Shown here: positions 49,452 through 57,155 of the stretch, piece by piece
Layout: the number at the start of each line of letters is the position of its first letter
Numbering within the stretch: position 1 is the first letter of the stretch
The notes under the pieces: generated by a model
Told to the model about the DNA's origin: nothing
What the model saw: only the letters and a program-made list of their open reading frames with translations
Databases searched by the model: none
Program-made: the position numbers and the translations under genes
Assembly: GCA_016927315.1 (NCBI GenBank)
Contig: JAFGMV010000109.1
Coordinates: 1-57,155, forward strand
DNA length: 57,155 nucleotides
Reading direction: 5' to 3'
Source: Anaerolineales bacterium
GTDB lineage: Bacteria; Chloroflexota; Anaerolineae; Anaerolineales; Villigracilaceae

Positions 49452-50669
49452 ATGTCCATTTTGTCAGACAAACACATCCTGTTGGGTGTGACCGGTTCAA
49501 TCGCGGCCTATAAGGCAGTTGACTTGGCATCCAAATTGACCCAGGCCGGCTCACAGGTGGATGTTCTCCTGACTGCTGCGGCAGAAAAATTTGTCAGTGC
49601 GCTGACATTCCAATCTGTGACCGGGCGAAAGACTTTTACGGATGCAGACCTGTGGGGAGGCAATGCGCATGTCTTGCATGTTGGCCTGGGTCATAGTGCC
49701 GATCTAATGGTCATTGCACCTTGTACGGCTAACACACTTGCCAAGCTGGCGCATGGACAGGCCAATGATCTGGTCAGCATCACGGCCCTGGCTGCTCAGT
49801 GCCCAATCCTGGTTGCCCCAGCCATGGATGTCGGTATGTATACCAGTGTACCCACACAGGCGAACATCCGTATCTTGCAGGAGCGCGGGATTGCCTTCGC
49901 GGGGCCAACCGAAGGACGCATGGCCTCCGGCCTGACTGGTTTGGGTCGCATGCTTGAACCCGGCGAAGTGCTGGGTGCAAGCCGGCAGGTATTGGGGCGG
50001 AGAGGGCCTTTGGTGGGGAAGAAGGTGGTTGTCACTGCCGGAGGCACCCGCGAGCCGATTGATCCGGTAAGGTTTATTGCCAACCATTCGTCTGGCAAAC
50101 AGGGTTATGCCCTGGCGCAGGCGGCCATCGATGCCGGTGGTCAGGTTGTCCTGATCCATACCCAGACCGGGTTAATTCCTCCGGTTGGTGTCCAGCAAAT
50201 TCCGGTCGATACCGTAGGAGAAATGTTGGAAGCAGTCCTGGCGGAAGCCGCCGGGGCAGATGTGCTCGTGATGGCCGCAGCACCGGCGGATTTCCGTCCG
50301 AAACAGGCGGCTGTAAACAAGCTGAAAAAACGGGATGGCCTGCCGCAGATCGAACTTGAGTATGCACCGGATATTCTTGAAACCATTTCAAATATGGAAG
50401 AAAATCGTCCGGTTGTGGTTGTCGGTTTTGCGGCTGAGAGCCACAGTCTGATCCAGAATGCGGCAGAAAAATTAAAAGCAAAGAAACTGGATATGATTGC
50501 AGGCAATGATGTCTTGGCCCCGGATGCTGGATTTGCAGTGGAAACCAATCGAATTACTTTACTATTTGCAGATGGGCGACAGGAACCCCTGCCCTTGATG
50601 AGTAAGACAGAAGCGGCAGAAGAAATCATGAAACGAGTCGCTGCTTTGCTGGAGACAACGCTGGCCTGA
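49452..50669 (+). CDS. coaBC: Bifunctional phosphopantothenoylcysteine decarboxylase / phosphopantothenate-cysteine ligase
   Basis: CoaB joins phosphopantothenate and cysteine, CoaC decarboxylates the product; both domains are fused as usual (405 residues). The CoaC half has the flavin start GVTGSIAAYKA, His in HVGLGHSAD and the IAPCTANTLAK segment. Where many enzymes have Cys (AC-G-x-x-G-x-G-RM) this one reads ASGLTGLGRM with Ser, a form I recall for other Chloroflexota-like proteins. The CoaB half has NHSSGKQGYALA and APADFRPKQAAVNKLKK. With coaD in the same window, three CoA synthesis activities are covered. Confidence 0.95.
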   Translation: MSILSDKHILLGVTGSIAAYKAVDLASKLTQAGSQVDVLLTAAAEKFVSALTFQSVTGRKTFTDADLWGGNAHVLHVGLGHSADLMVIAPCTANTLAKLAHGQANDLVSITALAAQCPILVAPAMDVGMYTSVPTQANIRILQERGIAFAGPTEGRMASGLTGLGRMLEPGEVLGASRQVLGRRGPLVGKKVVVTAGGTREPIDPVRFIANHSSGKQGYALAQAAIDAGGQVVLIHTQTGLIPPVGVQQIPVDTVGEMLEAVLAEAAGADVLVMAAAPADFRPKQAAVNKLKKRDGLPQIELEYAPDILETISNMEENRPVVVVGFAAESHSLIQNAAEKLKAKKLDMIAGNDVLAPDAGFAVETNRITLLFADGRQEPLPLMSKTEAAEEIMKRVAALLETTLA

Positions 50670-50691
50670 AGGCTGTCCACGAGGGTGCATT

Positions 50692-51429
50692 ATGCGAATA
50701 CTGGTCATTTCAGATGTTCATGCCAATTTCATCGCACTGGAAGCCGTATTGAAAGATGCCGGTCCGGTAGATGAGACCTGGTGCCTGGGGGATATTGTTG
50801 GCTATGGCCCCGATCCCAACCTTTGCCTGGAATATATTCGCGAGATTCCTCAGTTGACCTGTGTTTTGGGCAACCACGATGTAGCCTTGCTCGGGCATAT
50901 GTCGCTGGAGTCTTTCAATGGGGAAGCCAAACGTTCCCTGATCTGGCAGGAGCGCGTCCTGACAGCTGACAATATTGAATTCCTGAAATCACTGCCGCAG
51001 AATGCCAAGGTCCGGCATGATTTCACGCTGGCGCACGGCAGTCCGCGGGATCCGGTTTGGGAATATATCATCAATACTTTTGCGGCCCACATCAACTTTG
51101 AGTACTTCGATACGCCCTGGTGTGCTGTCGGTCACTCCCATGTGCAGTGTATGTTTGAATTGATCCCGGGTGAAGAACGAAACAAGGTTTCACTGGAAGT
51201 ACTAACCCCCGGTAAACCGGTCAAATTGAAAAACCGGGCGATCTTGAATCCCGGGTCAGTTGGCCAGCCGCGAGATCGTGACCCGCGGGCTGCTTATGCG
51301 ATTTATGATACAAAAGCTAAAACCTGGGAGCCACGCCGGGTGGAATATAATATCGCCGAAGTCCAGCGCTTGATCCGTGAAAAAGGCCTGCCTGACAAGC
51401 ACGCCGTGCGCCTGGAGCAGGGTTGGTAG
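50692..51429 (+). CDS. Metallophosphoesterase, YfcE/MJ0936-type
   Basis: The 245-residue protein has the calcineurin-like phosphoesterase motifs: ISDVHANF, CLGDIVGYGPDP, VLGNHD, and GHSHVQ near the end. Two metal ions are bound by these Asp/Asn/His residues. The family hydrolyses phosphodiesters or phosphomonoesters; substrate unknown. GAGGG precedes the ATG. It stands 22 bases behind coaBC, so probably on one transcript with it, and a strong terminator follows. Confidence 0.93.
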   Translation: MRILVISDVHANFIALEAVLKDAGPVDETWCLGDIVGYGPDPNLCLEYIREIPQLTCVLGNHDVALLGHMSLESFNGEAKRSLIWQERVLTADNIEFLKSLPQNAKVRHDFTLAHGSPRDPVWEYIINTFAAHINFEYFDTPWCAVGHSHVQCMFELIPGEERNKVSLEVLTPGKPVKLKNRAILNPGSVGQPRDRDPRAAYAIYDTKAKTWEPRRVEYNIAEVQRLIREKGLPDKHAVRLEQGW

Positions 51430-51456
51430 CTGCTGCAGGAGATTTCCGGAAATCTA

Positions 51457-51481
51457 AAGGAGCCTCCCAAGGCTCCTTTTT
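51457..51481 (+). terminator. Rho-independent terminator of the coaBC unit
   Basis: AAGGAGCC pairs with GGCTCCTT (8 bp) around TCCCAA, followed by TTTT. It also lies between coaBC-side genes and the convergent surE. Confidence 0.88.
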
Positions 51482-51534
51482 GTATCATCTTTGCCCGGGA
51501 ATAGAACTGCAGCCAGAAGTTTGGTTCCTTTTAT

Positions 51535-52302
51535 TCATATTCGATCCAGGTTCCAATTCTTTAGATCATCCAGGGCCTGGCAGGCGGTCATGTCCATCTG
51601 CAGGGGGGAGATCGAGACATACCCCTGGTTGAGTGCGCCAAAGTCGGTATCTTGTTCAATAATGCCTGTGGGAGCTTCGCCGCCAATCCAGTAGTAGGGC
51701 CGGTTGCGCGGGTCTTTCCGTTCGACCAGGGCATCCCGGTAAACACGCTGTCCCTGACGGGTGATGAGATATCCTTTAATCTCTGGGGCTGGTAGAGCCG
51801 GGATATTCACACTCAACAGTACACCTTTTGGGAGTCCTTTTTCAAGCACCTGCATGGCGATGTGCTGGGCATACGGGATGGCCGGTTCGAAGTCGGGGGG
51901 CAGGTTGTTCTCGTGTGAGTCTAGCGAGAAGGCGATGCCGGGGACCCCGGCAATGACTGCTTCCATAGCGGCTGTTACCGTCCCGGAGTAGGTGACATCA
52001 TGCCCGATATTGGCATTGGGGTTGATCCCAGATACGACCAGGTCGACTTTATCCGTCAATCCCAATAAAGCCAAGGCTACGCAATCAGAAGGTGCACCGT
52101 CACTGCACAAGGCTGATGTACCATCTGCCAGGCAGGTCTCTTTTACTCTTAGGGGCCGTTCCATGGTTTTGACGTGTCCGGAAGCCGACCAGTTACGGTC
52201 GGGGGCCAGGACAGTGACCTTCCCGAGCAGACGCATTGCTTTGGCCAGGGCAAGCAACCCGGGGTATTGAACACCATCGTCATTGGTTACCAGTATGTGC
52301 AT
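51535..52302 (-). CDS. surE: 5'/3'-nucleotidase SurE
   Basis: SurE removes phosphate from nucleoside monophosphates (and can act on polyphosphate), helping survival in stationary phase. The 255-residue protein has the metal motif VTNDDGVQYPGL (Asp-Asp), APDRNWSASGH, the third ligand Asn in SGINPNANIG and YSGTVTAAMEA. Length is normal. It diverges from the lipoprotein gene at 52400; a weak -10 lies between. Confidence 0.96.
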   Translation of the reverse strand: MHILVTNDDGVQYPGLLALAKAMRLLGKVTVLAPDRNWSASGHVKTMERPLRVKETCLADGTSALCSDGAPSDCVALALLGLTDKVDLVVSGINPNANIGHDVTYSGTVTAAMEAVIAGVPGIAFSLDSHENNLPPDFEPAIPYAQHIAMQVLEKGLPKGVLLSVNIPALPAPEIKGYLITRQGQRVYRDALVERKDPRNRPYYWIGGEAPTGIIEQDTDFGALNQGYVSISPLQMDMTACQALDDLKNWNLDRI

Positions 52303-52354
52303 GGGATGTATCTCTTTCTATGAAATAGGGGCAGACCGTGATTATAACTCAGGC

Positions 52355-52360
52355 TATAAT
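52355..52360 (+). promoter_or_regulatory. -10 box of the 52400 lipoprotein gene
   Basis: TATAAT 40 bases before the ATG at 52400; no good -35 was seen. Confidence 0.35.
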
Positions 52361-52399
52361 CGTATTATGAACCTGTCTTTCAGAAATGGAGGAGCTGTT

Positions 52400-53608
52400 A
52401 TGAAGAAAAAAAACTTTTGGGGTGGTTTAGTGTTATTACTTGTTTTCTTGAGCTGTAAACCGTTTACGATACAGGAGCCGGAAGTAATTGTTGTCACTGC
52501 AACTTCACCGGCTGAAGAGGCCGTTGCACCACCGGTTGAGTATCCGGCGGCAGGCATAATGATCAAAGGGCTGGCTGCCGATACCGGTGATGGCCTAACC
52601 TTCTATGACCACAACGGTGGCGTGATTTATAAAGTTCCTCTCTCTGATACTTCCGTTCTTTCCCCGGGACATGTTCATATCGCGGGGAACTATCTGGAAG
52701 GCCTGACAGGGGTATCGGTTATCTACTTTTCATTAGAGGATCATGATACCCTGCTGTTGAAGAATGTGAATGGTCCAAGCAATACGCTTTTGGATGTTTC
52801 CGCTTTCGCCGGTATGGCAGGTGCTCCCGGACTGCCTGTCTTTGCCTATTCGAGGGTCGATTTCAATGACATGCTGTCCAGTGAACTGTATGCCGGCTCT
52901 CTGGCTCTTTTACCGGTTGCACCAGTTCTTACTTCTGATCAGCAGGCCACCGATAGCTGGCCCTTCAAACCCCTGGCAGTGGAAGCACAGGACGGGCAGC
53001 CATCCGGTATCTGGTACACGACCATTGCTTATGGGATCGGTGGCGACATTGTTTTTGAACCACGCAAAGGGTTGTACTACCTGGATATGACCACCAGGAA
53101 CCCACGTGAAATTCTTGACCGGGGATATAACCCTTCCTGCCTGTCATTTGACCGTACCTGGGTAGCGTATACCCCATCCGGTGTAACAACCGCTGGCCTG
53201 ACGCTTTACAATATCCAGAACGGGGCAAATGTATCCTTCCCGCTGCTTCCCGCCCAGGACCAGCGCGGGGCCGGGGATGCCGTCATCTCACCCGGCAACC
53301 AGTATGTAGCTTGGATGGAAGGCGCAGGCTGGATCATGGCCGAAACACCTTCATTTCATGCTACCGTGCGAGTCGGGGATTTCAATGGTACTGTTATTGC
53401 TGATTATGTCGATACTTCCCTCTCGGGAGTTTCTGGTTTGGCAGAAGCTCAATGGGCAGCGCCGGTTGCCTGGCTGGATGACCAGACCCTGATCATCCAG
53501 GTGCGAGGCCTTGAATGGGATCAGTCTGCGTTGGTGAAGTTTGACATTGTTTCTCGAAACCTGTCTTACTATGGGAGCGGTTCCTATGTCGGGCTGTTAT
53601 ACCCATAG
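52400..53608 (+). CDS. Predicted lipoprotein of unknown function
   Basis: From ATG 52400 (GGAGGAG just upstream) the product is 402 residues. It begins with a basic MKKKNF, a hydrophobic core and a lipobox ending FLSC, so it is a lipoprotein attached outside the membrane. The remainder is strand-rich with repeated short segments (GVSVIYFSLEDHD, GLYYLDMTTRN), perhaps a beta-propeller-like fold. No catalytic motif is seen. It converges on the broken isomerase gene, with its end two bases from the pseudogene end; no terminator is seen. Confidence 0.8.
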   Translation: MKKKNFWGGLVLLLVFLSCKPFTIQEPEVIVVTATSPAEEAVAPPVEYPAAGIMIKGLAADTGDGLTFYDHNGGVIYKVPLSDTSVLSPGHVHIAGNYLEGLTGVSVIYFSLEDHDTLLLKNVNGPSNTLLDVSAFAGMAGAPGLPVFAYSRVDFNDMLSSELYAGSLALLPVAPVLTSDQQATDSWPFKPLAVEAQDGQPSGIWYTTIAYGIGGDIVFEPRKGLYYLDMTTRNPREILDRGYNPSCLSFDRTWVAYTPSGVTTAGLTLYNIQNGANVSFPLLPAQDQRGAGDAVISPGNQYVAWMEGAGWIMAETPSFHATVRVGDFNGTVIADYVDTSLSGVSGLAEAQWAAPVAWLDDQTLIIQVRGLEWDQSALVKFDIVSRNLSYYGSGSYVGLLYP

Positions 53609-53931
53609 CTTATTGGTTGCGGGCATTCAGATTTTCGGCAAACTTATCCAGGATGGAAGCAAAACCCGGGGCAATCCCGTACGCGAATGCCAGGTAGCAG
53701 GTGATGTAATCCCCGAATTGGAATGCCGTCCACATATGAGCCAGGGGGGAACCGCCCTTTCCCTGGAAAGCAACTGTGCCCAGTCCCTCGAGCATGAAGG
53801 CCTGTCGGGTAAGGTCACTGCACTGGAGGGCGCTGGCGTGGTTGGAAGGAGCCGTCAGGAAGATCGAGATTGCATGGGTTTGTATGGTTTCAGGGATATC
53901 GGAGCTGGCCAGCCTATTGTGGTCTGCTTCT

Positions 53932-53942
53932 GGAATCTCTTC
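53932..53942. repeat. Left target-site duplication of the IS element
   Basis: GGAATCTCTTC is repeated exactly at 55114-55124, on the other side of the IS. Confidence 0.92.
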
Positions 53943-55113
53943 TAGCTACCTGACAGTTTGAGAAAATCGGCAGGTTCTTCAAGTAAACTAAGTTGAGCAA
54001 AACCAATTTACGAGGAGAACCATGCCGATAAAAGAACTTTACCATACCTGGAAGTGTTTCGTAAACCGGCTGCGTCCGGAGGAACGGATAACACGCAAGC
54101 GCAATTTCATCTGGCTGTTGGTCGGCCTGTATCAAAGCCGTTCGGTGCACTTGAGCAAGATCGCCGAGAAGATTCCTGGCTTGACCTGTTTGCCCAGTCG
54201 TGTGCGTCGGATCCAGCGCTTTTTGAAAAACCGTGCCATTCGCGTGCGCGACTGGTACGAGCCGGTCGCCAAGCGCGTTTTGCAGCGGTTGGGGAGTGGG
54301 GAACTGCGTCTGATCCTGGACGGCAGCAAGGTGGGCTTTGGACATCAGTTGCTGTTGGTGGCAGTCGCCTATCGCAAGCGGGCTATTCCACTGGCCTGGA
54401 CCTGGGTCAAGAGCAGTCGTGGACATAGCTCATCCTGGAAGCAGATGGCCTTGTTGAGCTATGTGCATGGGCTGATCCCCGCCGGAAGTCGGGTGATCGC
54501 GCTTGGCGATGCTGAATTTGGCAATGTGAAAGTGCAAAAACTGCTCAAAAAATGGCATTGGAAGTACGTTCTACGCCAGCGCGGTCGGTATCTGTTCAGA
54601 CGCAAAGGTCACCGCAGCCTGCACCGCTTGGATAGTCTGGTCTCTCAGCCCGGTCAACAGGTCTGGCTGGAAAGCTGCTGTCTGACCGCCAAACACCTGT
54701 ATCGGGTCAACCTGTTGGCGTATTGGCAGCCTGGCGAAGAGGAACCCTGGCTGTTGGCTACCAACCTGACCCATCCACAGGCAACCTTGAAGGCCTATCG
54801 TGTGCGCATGTGGATCGAAGAAACCTTCGGTGATTTGAAAGGCCACGGCTTTGACCTGGAGAGCACTCACTTGCGAAACTTCCTGCGCTTGTCCGTCTTG
54901 ACTTTGGCAGTCATGCTGCTCTATGTTTGGCTCCTGGCTTTTGGCTCGCAAGTAATAAAATCCGGCCAGCGTCGCCTGGTCGACCGCAGCGACAGAAGAG
55001 ATTACAGCCTCTTTCGCATCGGCCGCAATATGGCAGAAAGACGTTTGATCAATGGCCTTCATCTTCGACTTTCGTTCACGTTTTACACCTGAGGCAAAAC
55101 TGTCAGGTGGCTA
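53943..55113 (+). mobile_element. Intact IS4-family insertion sequence, 1171 bp
   Basis: The ends are inverted repeats: TAGCTACCTGACAGTTT (53943-53959) and its near-complement at 55097-55113 (TAGCCACCTGACAGTTT on the other strand, one mismatch in 17). Direct 11-bp copies of GGAATCTCTTC flank it. It carries one complete transposase gene. The insertion splits a sugar isomerase gene. Family assignment is from the transposase signature; no IS name can be given by eye. Confidence 0.92.
54022..55092 (+). CDS. IS4-family DDE transposase
   Basis: The 356-residue protein has the DDE triad: Asp in LILDGSK, Asp in ALGDAEFG, and Glu in the Y-(2)-R-(3)-E-(6)-K signature of IS4 enzymes (YRVRMWIEETFGDLK). 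The N-terminal region is basic and DNA-binding in style (RITRKRNFIWLLVGLYQ). Length and motifs are complete, so it is likely active. AGGAG precedes the ATG. It fills the IS almost end to end, leaving about 80 bases before and 20 after. Confidence 0.95.
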   Translation: MPIKELYHTWKCFVNRLRPEERITRKRNFIWLLVGLYQSRSVHLSKIAEKIPGLTCLPSRVRRIQRFLKNRAIRVRDWYEPVAKRVLQRLGSGELRLILDGSKVGFGHQLLLVAVAYRKRAIPLAWTWVKSSRGHSSSWKQMALLSYVHGLIPAGSRVIALGDAEFGNVKVQKLLKKWHWKYVLRQRGRYLFRRKGHRSLHRLDSLVSQPGQQVWLESCCLTAKHLYRVNLLAYWQPGEEEPWLLATNLTHPQATLKAYRVRMWIEETFGDLKGHGFDLESTHLRNFLRLSVLTLAVMLLYVWLLAFGSQVIKSGQRRLVDRSDRRDYSLFRIGRNMAERRLINGLHLRLSFTFYT

Positions 55114-55124
55114 GGAATCTCTTC
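55114..55124. repeat. Right target-site duplication of the IS element
   Basis: GGAATCTCTTC, identical to 53932-53942. Confidence 0.92.
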
Positions 55125-55862
55125 AAAATTGGCGGGTGATCTGGCTGGTTTGTTGATCTGTGTTTTCCAGCGCCGCGCCACCGGAAGCAGTTGAACGGCC
55201 CCGAAGAAGGTGGTCCAGCTGTCCATCATCTGGCCAGCCAAGAGTATAACCAGATTGCGGAGCAGGGGAGAGTTGACTTGCAGGGTATGCTTTTGTTGCT
55301 GCATTTTTGCAATGGCCTCCAGTACTTCCTGTTCAGGGTTAAGAATAAGACCAAGCCTCGTGAGAACCGCCAGGATATATGCAAAACTAACGCAAACCTC
55401 GTTGTGCAGTCTATCTGAAAGGTCAAATTCCCACAAAGGGAGATATCCCTTTGTGGCAAAGGTTGCCAGTCTTCCTGCCGGAGATATAACCAGTAATCGG
55501 CAGTTCCTTTTTAAGACGGTGGCTGCCGCACCCTGGCTCTCTTTCCCTTTGCCGATGGCCAGTACCCGTGTTTCTGGCCCTTTGGCCCAGGTAGGGAGTA
55601 GATAGCCTTGTTGAACGAGTAAGGGGACTGTTCCATGGAGGTCTACATAAGCAGAGATCAGTTCTCCGCCCAGGGCGGCATCATCCACCCCGCAGATGAG
55701 TGTCTTCCGGATGCCTTTCCAATCGGGGCAGCGGTGTTTCCTGGGCTTCTTCCCAAGCAGACTGTAATTGCTCCGGCAGGGCGTCGATACGCAAGAGAAT
55801 TTGATTAGTATCTTTTTGCCTGATCAGGGCGGGGTCATTAAGCAGCATGCTTTTTCTCTCAA

Positions 55863-56984
55863 TTATCGATTTGATCCACAGGCGATTTCCAAAATTACAG
55901 GAAAAAGATGGTCGCTCACGATTTGTTCCCCATCGGGGGTGCGGTGGAAGATAGAATCGGTGAACCCGGTACCTGGGAGCAGGTTCCACAGGTCGAGATA
56001 ATACCAGCCCTCAGCCTTGCTTTTCTGCCTTAAGATTTCCCGGTATTGGTCATAGGCCCAGCGCGGGTACCATTCGTTGTAGCGAATTTCGCTGTTGGCG
56101 CCATCTGCTATAAAGATCGGTTCATTGACAAACAAGATTGGGATCTCTCCGCTGAGAGCGCTGCCAACAGAAAAGGCCTCCAGCCCCAGTTTATCAGGGT
56201 CTAACTTTGGTGGAGACATTCCCTCGTAGCCCAGATTGTCTTCGAGGTTATTTACAATAGGGGGGAAATTCTCAGGATCGGGCGCTTTTTGAGTATCTGC
56301 AGCAATCCAGTCCAGCTGCTGCACGGCCAGGTTGCTGAACATTTTTCTCTTCCCGATCAGGGTGCGGTCAAAGAGGGTTGGAGGAGAATAATGTTCAATA
56401 AATCCGGGAATAGTAAAGCCATATTGGTCATTCAACTGCTGGAGTTCTTGGAGATTGTTTTTCAAAACCGGGTGTTCCAGCCTGTCGGGATGATACGTTA
56501 CTCCTGCCAGTGTGGTCATCCAGATGATCAGGTCCGGTTGGTATTGCAGGCTTTTCGAGAGGATCAACAAATCCTTACTAACCAGCGCCTGGTGATATCC
56601 CAGGTTGTAAGCTCGGATGTGCTTGTTATTACACAGCGGAGGGGCAGCATTTTGTAAGCGTGCTGCGACGGTTTCCTCAGATTTCAGGTTGGTCCCATAG
56701 GTGGAAGAATCCCCGATCAGTACAATGCGATACTCATCGGCTTGCTTGGTCTGGCTGGAAATGATGTGGGGTGCGAATAGCGCGTCTAGTGTATACACAC
56801 GTGTATACGCGTATGTCAATCGTTCTCGCCCGGGAAGCAGGGTGTTGTAGATAGTCAACCTGTCGATTGCCGGATTCCACAGGGCAAACAGGGCATTGAA
56901 CAGCAGGAAAAGGAGGATCCCTTTCCCTGCAACTTTCCATGCTTTTGGTGAGGCTGTATCAGAAGCGTCGTGGTTCAATTTCAC
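55863..56984 (-). CDS. Membrane-anchored SGNH-hydrolase-like protein
   Basis: The 373-residue protein has one N-terminal membrane helix (about 20-40) and an outside domain starting IVLIGDSSTYG, the block I motif (GDS) of SGNH hydrolases; further possible blocks are less clear (a final Asp-x-x-His near SDHLFPV fits). Members deacetylate or esterify cell-surface polysaccharides and are often found with sugar-modifying genes. It lies 15 bases before the broken isomerase gene on the same strand, so perhaps one operon, and 6 bases after the methyltransferase stop. The isomerase loss could affect sugar supply to this step. Confidence 0.75.
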   Translation of the reverse strand: MKLNHDASDTASPKAWKVAGKGILLFLLFNALFALWNPAIDRLTIYNTLLPGRERLTYAYTRVYTLDALFAPHIISSQTKQADEYRIVLIGDSSTYGTNLKSEETVAARLQNAAPPLCNNKHIRAYNLGYHQALVSKDLLILSKSLQYQPDLIIWMTTLAGVTYHPDRLEHPVLKNNLQELQQLNDQYGFTIPGFIEHYSPPTLFDRTLIGKRKMFSNLAVQQLDWIAADTQKAPDPENFPPIVNNLEDNLGYEGMSPPKLDPDKLGLEAFSVGSALSGEIPILFVNEPIFIADGANSEIRYNEWYPRWAYDQYREILRQKSKAEGWYYLDLWNLLPGTGFTDSIFHRTPDGEQIVSDHLFPVILEIACGSNR

Positions 56985-56990
56985 TCTTGC

Positions 56991-57155
56991 TCAGGGTTTG
57001 ATGGCCAGTGTGGCGATGTAATTGGGCATATATTTGCCGATGATGTAGTCCTTGAAATGGTCTTCATACAGGTCGATAATATGGAAGCCGGCCGCCGTCT
57101 GCCCACCGATCTGGTCGGCCAGTGAGTGGCTGTATTCCAGGGGCAGGCCTGCGGC
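56991..57155 (-). CDS. Class I SAM-dependent methyltransferase, C-terminal fragment
   Basis: The reverse frame ends TGA at 56991-56993 and stays open to the window edge, giving 54 residues: LPLEYSHSLADQIGGQ, then GFHIIDLYEDHF, and NYIATLAIKP at the end. This is the C-terminus of a class I methyltransferase family I recognise from many bacteria, where EYSHSLxDQIGGQ is conserved. The catalytic half is outside the window. It precedes the SGNH gene by only 6 bases. Confidence 0.8.
   Translation of the reverse strand, partial: AAGLPLEYSHSLADQIGGQTAAGFHIIDLYEDHFKDYIIGKYMPNYIATLAIKP

Larger units (their letters stand above)
53610..55848 (-). pseudogene. Bifunctional phosphoglucose/phosphomannose isomerase, broken by frameshift and IS insertion
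   Basis: Reading from ATG 55848 (MLLNDPALIRQKDTNQ), this SIS-domain isomerase interconverts glucose-6-phosphate or mannose-6-phosphate with fructose-6-phosphate. Two lesions break it. First, a one-base frame change within CCCC at 55725-55728: before it the frame reads AQETPLP, after it DWKGIRKTLICG resumes one frame over. Second, an IS4-type element sits after ANFEEIP. Downstream of the IS the frame continues EADHNRLASSD to FAENLNARNQ and a stop. Subtracting the 1171-bp IS and one 11-bp target copy, and one base at the run, restores 351 codons, the family's usual size. The gene is dead unless repaired. Confidence 0.85.

Noticed and set aside
53541-53945. A plus-strand open frame of 134 codons
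   Set aside because: It lies antisense to the C-terminal part of the broken isomerase gene, which explains its sequence.
56791-56808. Inverted repeat GTATACAC-AC-GTGTATAC
   Set aside because: It lies within the SGNH-like coding sequence and encodes a plausible peptide; probably chance.

Overview
The window looks like a chromosomal segment from a bacterium of the phylum Chloroflexota, most likely class Anaerolineae. I infer this from family resemblance: Thr/Pro-rich stalks on secreted proteins, SY-GC and SHGC type L,D-transpeptidases, a zinc-type L28, clostripain-like C11 peptidases and atypical short-chain dehydrogenases. No rRNA or tRNA gene is present to prove it. Base composition is moderate to high in GC. 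Genes are short-spaced and often overlap by ATGA. No tRNA, rRNA, CRISPR array or prophage was seen.

Layout, left to right. (1) 1-5.3 kb: a PAS/GAF sensor cut by the window edge, an NAD(P)-binding epimerase-like gene, a decayed acetyltransferase, a holin-like small membrane protein and two membrane proteins, one an alpha/beta hydrolase. (2) 5.4-9.7 kb: a TetR repressor with a palindromic operator and a heterodimeric ABC exporter with one degenerate ATP site. (3) 10.2-12.7 kb: a CorA-type transporter, an SMP-30 lactonase and a small membrane protein. (4) 12.8-22.5 kb: a housekeeping block, coiled-coil protein, coaD, recG, two DegV proteins, FakA-like kinase, Asp23, rpmB, rpe and a Ser/Thr kinase. 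Its content resembles the prkC-rpe-rpmB-yloU-fakA-recG region of Bacillus. (5) 22.6-33.3 kb: an envelope block, with SH3 and TPR proteins, a lipoprotein, an AMMECR1 protein, a flavin reductase, an Amidase_3 enzyme, four consecutive L,D-transpeptidases and a LURP-one protein. (6) 33.3-41.6 kb: an intergenic array of TCGCCCA motifs spaced exactly 22 bp apart, a sugar-sensor/GAF/HD-GYP fusion, a NrtR-like Nudix regulator, an MFS transporter, an orphan DNA methyltransferase, an amylase remnant, and a HhH glycosylase. (7) 41.7-49.4 kb: a C11 peptidase, a four-gene membrane operon, a prenyl synthase with a GbsR-type regulator, and an AEC transporter-GNAT-cupin operon. (8) 49.4-57.2 kb: coaBC, a phosphoesterase, surE, a lipoprotein, and a bifunctional phosphoglucose/phosphomannose isomerase gene broken both by a single-base frameshift and by an intact IS4-family element with an 11-bp target duplication. 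An SGNH-like membrane protein and the end of a methyltransferase follow.

The strongest observations are these: the exact IS insertion, which when removed in silico (plus one base) restores a 351-codon isomerase; the 22-bp phased motif array; and a recurrent architecture in three nearby genes (cytoplasmic TPR-like module, one membrane helix, Thr/Pro stalk, outside domain) that could couple the cytoplasm to cell-wall cross-linking. Several genes also have a -10 box only 5-10 bases before ATG, suggesting leaderless transcripts. All functional calls are from motif recognition by eye; no database search was run.
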